The notes under the pieces were generated by a model. It ran no database searches and was not told the DNA's origin. It worked only from the letters and a program-made list of their open reading frames with translations. Of a DNA stretch of 64,000 nt, positions 1-9,064 are shown piece by piece. The stretch covers positions 248,001 through 312,000 of the forward strand of contig NZ_JCKI01000002.1 of assembly GCF_000708265.2 (NCBI RefSeq). The letters are read 5' to 3'. Numbering within the stretch: the stretch's first letter is position 1; each line of letters starts with the position of its first letter. The DNA is from Pedobacter sp. R20-19 (GTDB lineage Bacteria > Bacteroidota > Bacteroidia > Sphingobacteriales > Sphingobacteriaceae). A program made the translations under genes and the position numbers.

Positions 1-2
1 TA

Positions 3-767
3 AGGGCAATTCCCCTAAAAGATAGCGATGGAAATGTTATAAAATGGTATGGAACCAATACGGATATCCATCACCAAAAGGAACTGGAAAAACAAAAGGA
101 TGATTTTTTAGGCATTGCAAGTCATGAGTTGAAAACCCCTGTAACTAGTCTTAAAGCTTATGCACAGGTGATGGAATCGATGTTTAAGCGTTCAGGAGAT
201 TTCAAAAATGCCGATCTCTTAGGTCGGATGAACAAGCAGGTAAACAGGTTAAGTAATCTAATTAACGACTTACTGGATGTAACAAAGATTAATTCAGGAA
301 GGCTACAGTTTAATGAAACCGAATTTGATTTTAATGAAATGGTGGAAGAAGTAATTGAAGATGTTCAGCGAACTTCATTTAAACACCTTATCCATCCTGA
401 ACTCAGTTTCAAAAAGAATATTGTTGGAGATCGGGATCGGATTTGCCAGGTGGTAACCAATTTGTTAACCAATGCTGTAAAGTATTCTCCAGACGCTAAT
501 GAAGTAGTGATCAATACGCTTGATCTTGGTGATCATGTTCAGGTATCCGTCAGGGATTATGGTATTGGTATTAGCCCTGATTTAAAAGACCATGTATTTG
601 AACAGTTTTATAGGGTTAGTGGAGATAAAGAGCACACCTTTCCTGGCTTAGGTTTAGGCCTTTATATTTCATCAGAAATTGTAAAAAGGGTAGGTGGAAA
701 AATTTGGGTAGATTCTGTAGAAGGTAAAGGCTCTACTTTTTGTTTTTCTATTCCTGTAAATGGATAA
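3..767 (+). CDS. Sensor histidine kinase, 3' part (5' end outside window)
   Basis: Only the C-terminal part is present: the reading frame is open from base 3 and runs in from the left edge. The first ~35 residues look like the end of a PAS/PAC sensor domain, ending in a charged linker. The HisKA H-box follows (HELKTP, phospho-accepting His codon at 123-125). Then comes a HATPase_c domain with an N-box (NLLTNAVKYS), a G1 box (DYGIGIS), an F-box-like FEQFYRV and a G2 box (GLGLGLYIS). All catalytic boxes are intact, so it should autophosphorylate. No receiver domain follows before the stop. The input signal and partner regulator cannot be seen. A TTG at 129 is not a real start because the conserved phospho-His lies upstream of it. 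Confidence 0.93.
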   Translation, partial: RAIPLKDSDGNVIKWYGTNTDIHHQKELEKQKDDFLGIASHELKTPVTSLKAYAQVMESMFKRSGDFKNADLLGRMNKQVNRLSNLINDLLDVTKINSGRLQFNETEFDFNEMVEEVIEDVQRTSFKHLIHPELSFKKNIVGDRDRICQVVTNLLTNAVKYSPDANEVVINTLDLGDHVQVSVRDYGIGISPDLKDHVFEQFYRVSGDKEHTFPGLGLGLYISSEIVKRVGGKIWVDSVEGKGSTFCFSIPVNG

Positions 768-864
768 ACAGAACATAAATTTGTTGGTCAATTTGATAAA
801 ATCTAAACAATTCAGTTAATAGGAGGTTAAAGATAGTATTATATAATACCTATCTAATTTACCT

Positions 865-1848
865 ATGGCGAAAAATAAAATCACTCTTAAAGGAATATGG
901 GGCGTACTTAAGGCAGCTTTTACAGGCTTTGGCGATCATAAAGTGACCAAACTTAGTGGCTCATTAGCTTATTATACCGTGTTTTCTATGGCACCACTTT
1001 TAGTGGTGATCATTTCTTTGTGTGGTGTTTTTTTAGGTAGGGAAATAGCCGAAGGGCAGGTTTATACTCAATTAGAAGGATTTTTAGGTCGTGAGTCTGC
1101 TACCTCTTTACAATCATTAATTAAAAATGCTTATCTGGATGGTAAAAGTACCATCGCCTTAATTATTGGTATAATTACTTTATTAATTGGTTCTACTACC
1201 ATTTTCGGTGATATTCAAGATTCTATTAATACCATTTGGGGAATTAAGCCCAAACCAAAAAGAGGCTGGGTAAAAATGCTTCAAAATCGTTTCTTATCTT
1301 TTTCTGTGATCATCAGTTTAGGATTCGTACTTCTGGTTTCACTGGCCGTAACATCACTTTTAGATGCCTTTAGCGGAAGATTACAGGCACGCTTTGCAGA
1401 CGTATCTTATTATGTTTTTTATGTCATTAATCAGTTGGTTACACTGGCTGTGATTTCTCTTATATTTGGTGTGATATTTAAGGTTTTACCAGATGCGATT
1501 ATTAAATGGAGAGATGTAATTGCCGGCGCAATTGTGACTGCAATTCTATTTATGATTGGTAAGTTTGCCATTTCTCTTTATATCGGACAGAGTGATGTGG
1601 GCGGAACTTATGGTGCTACAGGTTCATTAGTAGTGGTATTACTTTGGACTTATTACTCATCTATCATTTTATATTTTGGTGCTGAATTTACTAAGGCATA
1701 TGCCATCGCCTACGGATCTGAAATTTATCCTTCTCATTATGCGGTAACGATGAAGGAAGTAGAAGTGGAAACAGGCCGTGTTTCTATTCAGGATAATCAT
1801 CCAGAATTAATTGAAGAGGTAAAGAGAGCGGAACAAGAAAGTAAATAA
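865..1848 (+). CDS. YihY/BrkB family inner-membrane protein
   Basis: A 327-residue polytopic membrane protein of the YihY/BrkB (formerly 'ribonuclease BN') family. Landmarks are LSGSLAYYTVFSMAPLL near residue 35, about six hydrophobic segments between residues 30 and 275, and the GGTYGATGSLVVVLLW stretch near residue 245 that is typical of the family. The tail after residue 290 is charged and cytoplasmic. Length is normal. The family's function is not established: the old RNase BN name is known to be wrong, and transport or envelope roles have been proposed. The ATG at 865 follows an AT-rich leader holding an imperfect inverted repeat (about 831-855). A bidirectional terminator lies downstream. 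It is monocistronic as seen here. Confidence 0.9.
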   Translation: MAKNKITLKGIWGVLKAAFTGFGDHKVTKLSGSLAYYTVFSMAPLLVVIISLCGVFLGREIAEGQVYTQLEGFLGRESATSLQSLIKNAYLDGKSTIALIIGIITLLIGSTTIFGDIQDSINTIWGIKPKPKRGWVKMLQNRFLSFSVIISLGFVLLVSLAVTSLLDAFSGRLQARFADVSYYVFYVINQLVTLAVISLIFGVIFKVLPDAIIKWRDVIAGAIVTAILFMIGKFAISLYIGQSDVGGTYGATGSLVVVLLWTYYSSIILYFGAEFTKAYAIAYGSEIYPSHYAVTMKEVEVETGRVSIQDNHPELIEEVKRAEQESK

Positions 1849-1931
1849 TGCTAATGATTAATTCCTTAGGAAGTAACACAAGATAAATACTCAAATAACT
1901 CTCTGGTAAGTTAAGCGAGGTAATAAAAGCG

Positions 1932-1969
1932 AAATTCCCAGTCATTTTTGTATAAGTGATTGGGAATTT
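1932..1969. terminator. Bidirectional terminator between convergent genes
   Basis: Near-perfect inverted repeat: AAATTCCCAGTCA is matched by TGATTGGGAATTT across a 12-nt loop, with one mismatched position. It sits between the convergent brkB-like and yjbQ genes, with A-rich sequence on one side and T-rich on the other, so it can serve both strands. Confidence 0.7.
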
Positions 1970-1981
1970 ATGCTGATACCA

Positions 1982-2404
1982 CTATTCTCCCCAGGCCGTA
2001 ATGATCAGTTGCCTGGATCCACCATAATCTCGATGCTCACCTAGATAAATACCCTGCCATGTGCCAAGAGCCAACTGCCCATTGCGTATAGGAATGGTTA
2101 CTGAACTACCCAGCAATGCCGATTTAAGGTGTGCCGGCATATCATCCGAACCTTCATAATCATGCTTGTAAGCCGGATCGTTTTCCCGTACTGTCTTATT
2201 AAAAAACATTTCAAAATCTACGCGTACGGTAGGATCTGCATTTTCGTTAATGGTTAAAGAAGCAGATGTGTGCTGAATAAATACCTGACAAATTCCGGCT
2301 TTGATTAAACTAATTTCCGGTAGGGCATTTTCTACTTCATCGGTGATGATGTGAAATCCTCTTTTTCTTTCTCTTAGTGAAAGGGCTTGCTGATAAACTT
2401 TCAT
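1982..2404 (-). CDS. YjbQ family protein (UPF0047)
   Basis: A 140-residue protein of the YjbQ/UPF0047 family. Hallmarks are the IFIQHTSASLTINENADP-type core (here VFIQHTSASLTINENAD), the DDMPAHLKSALLGSS segment and the ending LGTWQGIYLGEHRD. Members fold as a small trimeric beta barrel with conserved His residues. Weak thiamine-phosphate synthase activity has been reported for some, but the true role is unclear. I start it at the ATG at 2404; a TTG two codons upstream is possible but has no support. It lies 8 nt downstream of the M23 lipoprotein gene on the same strand, so the two are probably cotranscribed. Confidence 0.9.
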   Translation of the reverse strand: MKVYQQALSLRERKRGFHIITDEVENALPEISLIKAGICQVFIQHTSASLTINENADPTVRVDFEMFFNKTVRENDPAYKHDYEGSDDMPAHLKSALLGSSVTIPIRNGQLALGTWQGIYLGEHRDYGGSRQLIITAWGE

Positions 2405-2412
2405 TTTCAAAA

Positions 2413-3735
2413 TTACTTAACAATCCAGCCAGTTAGTGCACCTTCATCACTAATAAACTGATAATCTCCAAAACTACCCAATACATTCACTAATTGCCCG
2501 TTTGTTAAGGTCTTTTTTATGGCTGCGGTTCGCTCAGGCTGATCATAAACCATTTTTTGTAACATATTAATTTTAATCTTTTTTAAGGGCCTGGTGATTT
2601 CGCTTAATGCTGTACTTTGCACAAATCCAATTTTACCATCTGGTAGTTCGGCTTTGTAAAAGGTGCCCGTGGCCGATTGAATATTTACAATAGAAGCGAT
2701 ACTTAAACGCTCAACAACCGCAGCATCTGGTAAGGGTGCATTTAAAAAGTTAACAGCCTTTGAAGTTCTTAAGGTTTTATTGAGGTTATTAACTGAGGCC
2801 GTAATCTTTTGAGGTGTTTTGGTAACCGGATCAATAAAAGGTAAGGGATTCATAGCGCCATCAGGAGCATATATTCCAAAATGGAGGTGGGTGGCTGTAT
2901 TTTTGGCATTACCAGTATTTCCCATTAAGCCAATGGTATCGCCTACCTTTACTTCCTGTCCCTCCGAAGCAATTTGTTCATCCAAATGTGCGTAATAAAG
3001 CGTATAATCTTTGCCTTTTGGCCTTAACCAAACTACTTTGCCGCCCAGGTTATTTTCATTTACCCTGGTAACGGTGCCTTCAGCAATGGCGAGCACTGGG
3101 CTTCTAAATTTTCCAAAAATATCTACACCTTCGTGTTTCCTGGCATTATTATCCCGGCCATCACCCCAATAGCTGCCAATACTTTTACTGCTGTTAGTTG
3201 ATGTTGGAAATGATAAAGATGGCCCGGTAGTAATTTCTAAAGTGTATTGAACACTTTGTAAAAGTTCTGGCTGTAATCTGATCAGGTAATTTCCCGTAAC
3301 ATCTATCTCATATTGAATGGGGTTATTTAAGGTGTCTGCTGATGCCACTAATTTACTGCTTCCGCCTACAGGAAAATGCCAAACATCAAGATAAAGCATT
3401 GCGGCATTAGCAGGTTTTTTAGTAATGGAGATATTGATCTTCTGACCTTTGGTTGCCGTAAATTGATAAGCAGCAGCTGGCGCCTTATCCGAAGCAAAAT
3501 AGCCTGTTTCCTGATAAGGCAAGGTGATATTTAAAGCTTTTTCGAGGCTTAATGATGCTGATTTAATCCAGGCTGAACCCATAGCTGTTTGATCAAGGCC
3601 GGCATTAATTAACTTTCGCTGATATTGCTCATGAGGAGTAGCGGCTTTAAACAGATTCACAGAACCAGTTTTGCAGGAAAATAGTGTTAAGGAAATCAGT
3701 ACAAAAAATAGGAAGTGTAAAAAACGGTTTGACAT
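2413..3735 (-). CDS. M23 family metallopeptidase lipoprotein (peptidoglycan hydrolase)
   Basis: A 440-residue envelope protein. The ATG at 3735 gives a classic lipoprotein signal (hydrophobic stretch ending LTLFSC), whereas the longest frame starts ~58 codons upstream with sequence that is not signal-like, so I reject that start. The middle of the protein carries an LytM/M23 zinc peptidase domain: HEGVD supplies the first His and Asp ligands and HLHFG the HxH pair, both intact. An Ig-like, probably prepeptidase, domain lies before it and an SH3-like segment after it. It should cleave peptide cross-links in peptidoglycan from an outer-membrane or periplasmic anchor. Upstream is the divergent kduI; downstream, 8 nt away, is yjbQ. 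Confidence 0.9.
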   Translation of the reverse strand: MSNRFLHFLFFVLISLTLFSCKTGSVNLFKAATPHEQYQRKLINAGLDQTAMGSAWIKSASLSLEKALNITLPYQETGYFASDKAPAAAYQFTATKGQKINISITKKPANAAMLYLDVWHFPVGGSSKLVASADTLNNPIQYEIDVTGNYLIRLQPELLQSVQYTLEITTGPSLSFPTSTNSSKSIGSYWGDGRDNNARKHEGVDIFGKFRSPVLAIAEGTVTRVNENNLGGKVVWLRPKGKDYTLYYAHLDEQIASEGQEVKVGDTIGLMGNTGNAKNTATHLHFGIYAPDGAMNPLPFIDPVTKTPQKITASVNNLNKTLRTSKAVNFLNAPLPDAAVVERLSIASIVNIQSATGTFYKAELPDGKIGFVQSTALSEITRPLKKIKINMLQKMVYDQPERTAAIKKTLTNGQLVNVLGSFGDYQFISDEGALTGWIVK

Positions 3736-3867
3736 CTTATTTGAATTTCTTTGATAACAAAATAAGCGACCACAAGTTTCATTACCCAATACAGGGGAGG
3801 GATAATCTATATTGCCGAGATTTGATACAAAGTTGAATATTAATGCCTTTAATAGCGATGGGTTAAA

Positions 3868-3900
3868 TATATTTGCAATAGAGGGTTGATCCTTCAACCC
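3868..3900 (+). promoter_or_regulatory. kduI promoter -7 element and adjoining palindrome
   Basis: TATATTTG at 3868-3875 fits the Bacteroidota -7 box TAnnTTTG; no good -33 TTTG is seen. Directly after it, GGGTTGA-TCCT-TCAACCC (3883-3900) is a perfect 7-bp inverted repeat lying over the expected transcription start. It could be an operator for a sugar-acid regulator or a 5'-leader hairpin. Confidence 0.5.
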
Positions 3901-3925
3901 CAACCACATCTCAAATTTTTAACCA

Positions 3926-4765
3926 ATGAATAAATTCGAAAGCCGTTACGCTCAGAGCCCGAAAGAAGTTAAACAAATGGATACCGCAGCACTGCGGGAA
4001 AATTTCTTAATCGAAAGCATTTTTGAAGCTAACCAAGTTAACTTAACCTTATCGCACTTTGACAGATATATTGTTGGCGGAGCAATGCCCGTAAATCAGC
4101 AATTAGCTTTACCCAACCCTGACGATTTAAAAGCCAGTTATTTTTTAGAACGCAGAGAATTGGGAATGATCAATGTTGGTGGCAAGGCAATTATCACCGC
4201 TGATGGTGAACAATATGAGCTTAACTACAAAGAGGCTTTATATATCGGGAAGGGAACAAAAGAAGTTTCGTTTGCCTCGGTAAATACCAATGAACCTGCA
4301 AAACTATACCTCAATTCAGCGCCTGCACACCATACCTATCCAACCAAAAAGGTAAGTAAGGCTGAAGCTGAAATTGTTGAATTGGGAACTACTGAAACGG
4401 CTAACCACCGGATTATTAATAAGCTTTTGGTTAACAGTGTTTTGCCAACCTGCCAGTTACAAATGGGGATGACAGAACTAAAATCAGGAAGTGTTTGGAA
4501 TACCATGCCAGCACATACACATGATAGAAGGATGGAAGCTTATTTTTATTTTGAAGTTCCACAGGGCCAGAGTGTTTGCCACTTCATGGGGCAGCCACAA
4601 GAAACCCGGCACATTTGGATGCAAAATGATCAGGCCGTAATTTCTCCAAACTGGTCAATTCATTCTGGCGCCGGAACCAGTAATTATACTTTCATTTGGG
4701 GTATGGCAGGTGAAAATCTTGATTATGGTGATATGGATCATTGTGCAATAACTGAATTAAAATAA
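3926..4765 (+). CDS. kduI: 5-dehydro-4-deoxy-D-glucuronate isomerase
   Basis: A 279-residue KduI. It converts 4-deoxy-L-threo-5-hexosulose uronate, released from unsaturated pectin or glycosaminoglycan oligomers, to 3-deoxy-D-glycero-2,5-hexodiulosonate. Family signatures run through the protein: FDRYIVGGAMP near residue 50, LERRELGMINVGG near 75 and the zinc site PAHTHDRRMEAYFYFE near 200, with HxH and Glu ligands, plus the late His in SIHSGAGTSNY. Length matches the family. kduD follows 70 nt downstream, the usual pairing, so the two probably form an operon. Their product enters the KDG pathway. This links them functionally to the pectin-type locus at 22-41 kb, though they are not adjacent to it. 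Confidence 0.96.
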   Translation: MNKFESRYAQSPKEVKQMDTAALRENFLIESIFEANQVNLTLSHFDRYIVGGAMPVNQQLALPNPDDLKASYFLERRELGMINVGGKAIITADGEQYELNYKEALYIGKGTKEVSFASVNTNEPAKLYLNSAPAHHTYPTKKVSKAEAEIVELGTTETANHRIINKLLVNSVLPTCQLQMGMTELKSGSVWNTMPAHTHDRRMEAYFYFEVPQGQSVCHFMGQPQETRHIWMQNDQAVISPNWSIHSGAGTSNYTFIWGMAGENLDYGDMDHCAITELK

Positions 4766-4835
4766 TTTTTAAAAAATGGTATTTAAGCTTTCTGCCAATT
4801 TTAGCAGGTTGAATACCATTTATAACTAAACAAAA

Positions 4836-5603
4836 ATGTCAGCTAATATATTTGATTTGGCAGGTAAAACTGCATTAGTAACAGGTTGTAAAAGAGGAAT
4901 TGGAAAAGCAATGGCCTTGGCTTTGGCCGAGGCTGGTGCTGATATCATTGGTGTTTCAGCAAGCCTGGAACTCGAAGGAAGCTCAATAGAAAATGAAGTG
5001 ATCCGTTTAGGTAGAAAGTTTTATGCCTATCAATGTGATTTTGGTAAGCGTGAATCTACACTGGCCTTTGCGGAAAAAGTTAAAGCAGATCATCCCATCA
5101 TTGATATCTTGGTGAACAATGCCGGAACCATTTTACGTAAGCCCATTGCAGAACATCCGGATGAGATGTGGGATGAAGTAATTGCCGTTAACCAAAATGC
5201 ACCTTTTATTTTAACCCGGGAAATTGGGAGAGATATGGTGTCAAGAGGCAGTGGCAAGGTTATTTTTACAGCATCTTTGTTATCATTTCAAGGTGGTATT
5301 ACCGTTCCTGGTTATGCGGCGAGTAAAGGTGCTATTGCTTCATTAACAAAAGCATTTGCTAATGAGTGGGCTTCGAAAGGTGTAAATGTTAATGCGATTG
5401 CCCCAGGTTATATCGCAACAGATAATACATCAGCATTACGTGATGATGAGGAAAGAAGTGCTTCCATATTATCTCGTATTCCTGCCGGAAGATGGGGAAC
5501 ACCAGAAGATTTTAAAGGCCCAACCTTATTTTTGGCTTCAAGTGCCAGTGACTATGTTCATGGAACAATATTAACCGTTGATGGCGGCTGGATGGGACGG
5601 TAG
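4836..5603 (+). CDS. kduD: 2-dehydro-3-deoxy-D-gluconate 5-dehydrogenase (KduD, SDR family)
   Basis: A 255-residue classical short-chain dehydrogenase/reductase. The cofactor motif TGCKRGIG lies near residue 16, NNAG near 92, the catalytic Ser in TASLLSF near 145 and the YAASK Tyr-Lys pair near 157; the ending LTVDGGWMGR is typical of the family. With kduI just upstream, the role is reduction of 3-deoxy-D-glycero-2,5-hexodiulosonate to 2-keto-3-deoxygluconate. SDR specificity is hard to read from sequence alone, so the name rests mostly on the kduI neighbour and the close family resemblance. Transcription ends at the strong hairpin 40 nt downstream. Confidence 0.93.
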   Translation: MSANIFDLAGKTALVTGCKRGIGKAMALALAEAGADIIGVSASLELEGSSIENEVIRLGRKFYAYQCDFGKRESTLAFAEKVKADHPIIDILVNNAGTILRKPIAEHPDEMWDEVIAVNQNAPFILTREIGRDMVSRGSGKVIFTASLLSFQGGITVPGYAASKGAIASLTKAFANEWASKGVNVNAIAPGYIATDNTSALRDDEERSASILSRIPAGRWGTPEDFKGPTLFLASSASDYVHGTILTVDGGWMGR

Positions 5604-5640
5604 TTAGTTTGGAGTCTTAAGTCCAGAGTCAAAAAAAATA

Positions 5641-5697
5641 AAGACTGGTATCCGAAGTTAGCACGTGCAAACACGCTTTACTTCAGATACCAGTCTT
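5641..5697. terminator. Long bidirectional hairpin terminator
   Basis: Arms at 5641-5658 (AAGACTGGTATCCGAAGT) and 5680-5697 match in 17 of 18 positions. An A-run lies on the left and T-rich sequence on the right, between the convergent kduD and carbonic anhydrase genes. The loop holds its own small palindrome, GCACGTGC (5661-5668). Confidence 0.8.
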
Positions 5698-5717
5698 CTT
5701 CTTTAAAAATCTTTATT

Positions 5718-6347
5718 TTACGAATAAAGGTTGTAAATTTCTTTAATGTCTTTCAGAATACTATCAAAATCGATTTTTAAATCAATTAGGCGACCTGTAT
5801 GGATATCAAAAACCCAACCTTGCACGGTTAGACCTCTTAATGTGATTGCTTCTTGTACAGCTGCGGTTTTAAGTAAATTAACGCACTGTTCCTGTACATT
5901 TAATTCCACTAATCTATTGTAGCGCTTACTCTCATCTTCAATGGCATTCAATTCATCACGATGTGTGCGATAAACATCACGAATGTTTCTAAGCCAAGGG
6001 TTCAAAATACCCATATCTGCTGGTTGCATGGCCGCTTTTACACCTCCGCAATTGTAATGGCCGCAAACAATAATGTGTTTAACCTTTAAATGGCGTACTG
6101 CGTAATTTAAAACCGTCATTACACTTAAATCTACATTATTTACCAGGTTGGCAATATTTCTATGGATAAAAGCTTGGCCAGGTTGTATCCCCATTAAATC
6201 TTCTGCAGTTACCCGGCTATCAGAACAGCCAATATATAAAAACTCAGGAGTTTGTCCTTTTGCCAATTCAGTAAAATAATCCGGATTGTTAGCTAATTTT
6301 TTGCCAATCCATTCTTCATTATTTTTAAAAACTTGCTCTACATTCAT
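5718..6347 (-). CDS. can: Beta-class carbonic anhydrase
   Basis: A 209-residue cytoplasmic beta-carbonic anhydrase that interconverts CO2 and bicarbonate. The zinc ligands are all present: Cys41 and Asp43 in GCSDSR, and His97 and Cys100 in CGHYNCGG. The length and the N-terminal NNEEWIGKKLANNPDYF helix fit the Can/CynT-type subfamily. It probably supplies bicarbonate for carboxylations. It is transcribed alone toward kduD, with the shared terminator between them. Confidence 0.95.
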   Translation of the reverse strand: MNVEQVFKNNEEWIGKKLANNPDYFTELAKGQTPEFLYIGCSDSRVTAEDLMGIQPGQAFIHRNIANLVNNVDLSVMTVLNYAVRHLKVKHIIVCGHYNCGGVKAAMQPADMGILNPWLRNIRDVYRTHRDELNAIEDESKRYNRLVELNVQEQCVNLLKTAAVQEAITLRGLTVQGWVFDIHTGRLIDLKIDFDSILKDIKEIYNLYS

Positions 6348-6771
6348 ATTCTTTCTTTTAATTTATAGTTACGTTGGAATAAACCATGGATGATGATTTA
6401 TTCCAAAAATAAAAATTTTCCTTTCAACCTGAGTTCGATAATTGCTTATTACTTTTTACACTCCGGTCTGCAGCAACCCATCCAAAGGAAAGGTAGTTGT
6501 AAACAAAAATAACCTGTTAAATATTATTTCGGTGTATATCATTAATTGAATTCAGTTGGATCAGGCATTCCTTAGATTTGATCCCATATTTAACGATGGG
6601 AACATCAAACCTATTGTATATTTTTTAACAAACTAAAATATAAAATGTTTGTCATTCTAATGGTATAGCAATGACCCAACAACCAAAAAATGGCTTTGGT
6701 AAGCAGTAAGCGTTATTGATTTATAGTAATGCTTTGCTAAAGAGCTTGAAGTTAGAGAAGATGAAGCGGAA
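6348..6771. other. Non-coding stretch upstream of carbonic anhydrase
   Basis: 424 bp, AT-rich, with no coding pattern that I can support. One short inverted repeat (CCCAT ... ATGGG, about 6577-6601) could be a weak terminator for the unknown gene on its right. Otherwise it probably holds only the carbonic anhydrase promoter. Confidence 0.4.
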
Positions 6772-7386
6772 TTAAGAGTGTGTTTTTACAAGTGGAATTG
6801 AAAGGGGCTTTTCTTCTACTACGTTTGATAGTTCTTCTAAAGAATAGAGGTTTGCCATACATTCTGCAACAGCATTTTTATGCGTATACCAAACATCATC
6901 ATTTGTGAAATGACAAATGCCCAGGCCCATTTCAGTTACAATGCTTCCAAATAAAGAAGCCAGGTGGTGTTCGAACAAATTTCCAGGATAGTATTTAATA
7001 GAGAAAACTTTATTATACCTTTTAAGTTGTACTTCTACTTCAGCGCTAATTTTTATGGGCTTATATACTTTCTTTTTTTTCTTGCGCAATAGCTTATCAA
7101 TGAAACTTTGTTTAACCACTTTCTGACGGAAGTTTTTTCTTTTAAATTCTGCAAGCTCAAATGGCTTAAAGGATGTGCTAAACTGGACTTTTAAATCACT
7201 TGTATTTAATATTTCAATACTGGGTTTAGTCCATCGGAATATTAACGATAAGATACTTCTCGGATTTTCAAATGTAAATGACTTCTCCAGACTCAATACA
7301 TTTTCGTGTTGATTTAAGCGCTCTAAAATTTCAGGAATTAGTTCGTCTTTTAAAGAATTGGTATATATGTTTATATAAGCACTCAT
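6772..7386 (-). CDS. Hypothetical protein, no recognised domain
   Basis: A 204-residue protein that I do not recognise. It has no signal peptide and no membrane segment, so it is probably cytoplasmic. A basic patch with the run KKKKK lies near residue 105, between an N-terminal half rich in hydrophobic/charged alternation (ELIPEILERLNQHENVL) and a C-terminal half with aromatic and His residues (LFEHHLASLFGSIVTEMG). Codon use and base composition resemble the neighbours, so I take it as a real gene. It stands alone between two non-coding stretches of 424 and 328 bp and gives no context clue. The basic run could suggest contact with nucleic acid, but that is a guess. Confidence 0.65.
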   Translation of the reverse strand: MSAYINIYTNSLKDELIPEILERLNQHENVLSLEKSFTFENPRSILSLIFRWTKPSIEILNTSDLKVQFSTSFKPFELAEFKRKNFRQKVVKQSFIDKLLRKKKKKVYKPIKISAEVEVQLKRYNKVFSIKYYPGNLFEHHLASLFGSIVTEMGLGICHFTNDDVWYTHKNAVAECMANLYSLEELSNVVEEKPLSIPLVKTHS

Positions 7387-7714
7387 AATTTTTTTATTAA
7401 ATCAACAATATAAATCTGTTTCGAAGCACAGGTTTATCAATTAATATTAAGCAATAGTTAAAGTTTGCAATTGCAAGCTTATATAGCCTCTCAGAAAATT
7501 AGGTTAGAAATTAATATGCTCATTGTGTTTTAGAGGTTAATTTGTTAGTTAAACGTTGCAAATATATTCTTAATATTATTTATTTATACCTTTAAACGCA
7601 AGAATTATTAAAAACGTTACAGTGACATATCATTTTATTAAAAATATAATTACACTAGATTTATTTTTCTGATTTGGGTAGTCTTTCCTTTTAAGCCCTG
7701 CTTCTGCGGTATTA
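7387..7714. other. Non-coding stretch between two minus-strand genes
   Basis: 328 bp, very AT-rich. It should contain the promoter of the unknown gene on its left and the terminator of the Crp/Fnr gene on its right. No coding frame, convincing hairpin or repeat was seen. Confidence 0.4.
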
Positions 7715-8290
7715 TTACATAGTATTTCTTTTCATAATAGCCTTTAATGTTCTGTTAAAACTCCTTACTGAGATGCCTAAGTAAGCGGCCATATCCTCTT
7801 TAGAGATGGTAATTTGAGCTTCATGCTGAAGCTGTTGTAATTTTAATAGACCATATTCCAGTGTATATAATTGTTGATAGGATGCCCTGGTGCTGGTCTG
7901 AATGATTCTTGTAGATAACTCCTGCAACAGGATTTTTGTAAAGGCCGTGTTTTTCTCAATTAATTCAAAGAACCTGTAATCAGGAATTGAATAGACCATT
8001 ACTTCACTTATGGCTTCAACGTTGCAGAGGCAATTTATTTTCTTTAGCGCTTCCAGTTCGCCCATCACCTCACCTTTGCCTAAAAATTCGATGATGAAAT
8101 CCTTTCCATTTTCTTCAGAGATAAAACATTTCGTTATGCCATCCTTTATCAGGTAAACATGGGAGATGGTTTCACCTTGCTGAATAATTTTATGGCCGGG
8201 TTCAAATGTTTTTTGCAGAATGTTGGAATCCGCGTTTTCGGCATAAAACTTTTCAATAAAGGAAAGAAATTCCAGGTTCGTTCTTAGCAT
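7715..8290 (-). CDS. Crp/Fnr family transcriptional regulator
   Basis: A 191-residue regulator. Residues ~25-115 form a cyclic-nucleotide-binding-type beta barrel (QQGETISHVYLIKDGITKCF; GEVMGELEALK), and a C-terminal helix-turn-helix contains MAAYLGISVRSFNRTLKAI. No Cys cluster for an iron-sulfur centre is visible. This is the common Bacteroidota Crp-like type, whose ligand is usually unknown. I start it at the ATG at 8290; a TTG 6 codons upstream is less likely. It is divergent from the HAD/acetyltransferase operon with ~80 bp between, so it may regulate that operon. Confidence 0.85.
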   Translation of the reverse strand: MLRTNLEFLSFIEKFYAENADSNILQKTFEPGHKIIQQGETISHVYLIKDGITKCFISEENGKDFIIEFLGKGEVMGELEALKKINCLCNVEAISEVMVYSIPDYRFFELIEKNTAFTKILLQELSTRIIQTSTRASYQQLYTLEYGLLKLQQLQHEAQITISKEDMAAYLGISVRSFNRTLKAIMKRNTM

Positions 8291-8314
8291 ATGGCTGATG
8301 GAGGACAAATGTCC

Positions 8315-8345
8315 TTTATTAAATAGTGCTGTTATTTTACTTTTG
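8315..8345 (+). promoter_or_regulatory. Promoter of the HAD-acetyltransferase operon
   Basis: TTTA (8315-8318), a 19-nt spacer, then TACTTTTG (8338-8345) matches the Bacteroidota pattern TTTG-N19-TAnnTTTG at all but one position. The start codon is 23 nt downstream. The -33 part lies close to the divergent Crp/Fnr gene. Confidence 0.6.
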
Positions 8346-8368
8346 TCGCACTAAATTTAAGCATAAAC

Positions 8369-9064
8369 ATGAATAATCAAATTTCGGTCATTGCATTTGA
8401 TGCTGATGATACCCTTTGGGTAAATGAACCCTATTTTCGTGAAGCAGAAGAACTGTTCGCCGCATTATTAGAAGATTTTCTACCAAGGCATAGCATTATA
8501 GCAAAGTTATATCAAACAGAAATTGCAAATCTATCTTTGTATGGTTATGGCATTAAAGGCTTTATGTTGAGTATGATAGAGGCTACTTTGCAAATTACCG
8601 AAGGAAAGGTAGATCCTCTAATTATTCAAAAGGCTATTGATTTAGGGCAGGAAATGTTAAATAAACCTGTTGAATTGCTTGATGGTGTGGAGGAGGTGCT
8701 TAAAGCTTTATATGGAAAATTTAGACTGGTGGTAGCCACCAAGGGCGATTTGCTTGATCAGCAAAGAAAATTAACGAAGTCTGGTCTGGATCATTATTTT
8801 CATCATATCGAGATTATGAGCGATAAGCAGGAAAATGATTATCAAAAATTAATTAAGCACCTGGATTGTAAGCCCGATGAGTTTTTGATGCTTGGTAATT
8901 CCTTAAAATCGGATGTGTTGCCTGTTTTGGCCATTGGCGGAAGTGCGGTTCACATTCCATTTCATACCACCTGGATGCATGAACATATTGATCATACTAT
9001 TGAGCATCCTAATTTTTATCAGATGGAAAGTCTATCTGAAGTTTTATTAAAATTAATACCATGA
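8369..9064 (+). CDS. HAD family hydrolase
   Basis: A 231-residue haloacid-dehalogenase-type hydrolase, probably a small-molecule phosphatase. Motif I is AFDADDTLW with the nucleophile Asp near residue 11; the Thr/Ser of motif II lies in VVATKGD, the Lys of motif III near SGLDHYF, and motif IV is FLMLGNSLKSDV. A helical cap occupies residues ~20-95, giving a type C1 member. The substrate is unknown. Its TGA overlaps the ATG of the next gene (ATGA at 9061-9064), so the two are translationally coupled. Confidence 0.88.
   Translation: MNNQISVIAFDADDTLWVNEPYFREAEELFAALLEDFLPRHSIIAKLYQTEIANLSLYGYGIKGFMLSMIEATLQITEGKVDPLIIQKAIDLGQEMLNKPVELLDGVEEVLKALYGKFRLVVATKGDLLDQQRKLTKSGLDHYFHHIEIMSDKQENDYQKLIKHLDCKPDEFLMLGNSLKSDVLPVLAIGGSAVHIPFHTTWMHEHIDHTIEHPNFYQMESLSEVLLKLIP

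Noticed and set aside
3736-3909. 58-codon N-terminal extension of the M23 lipoprotein
   Set aside because: The extension would bury a clear lipoprotein signal peptide, and the region should hold the divergent promoters.
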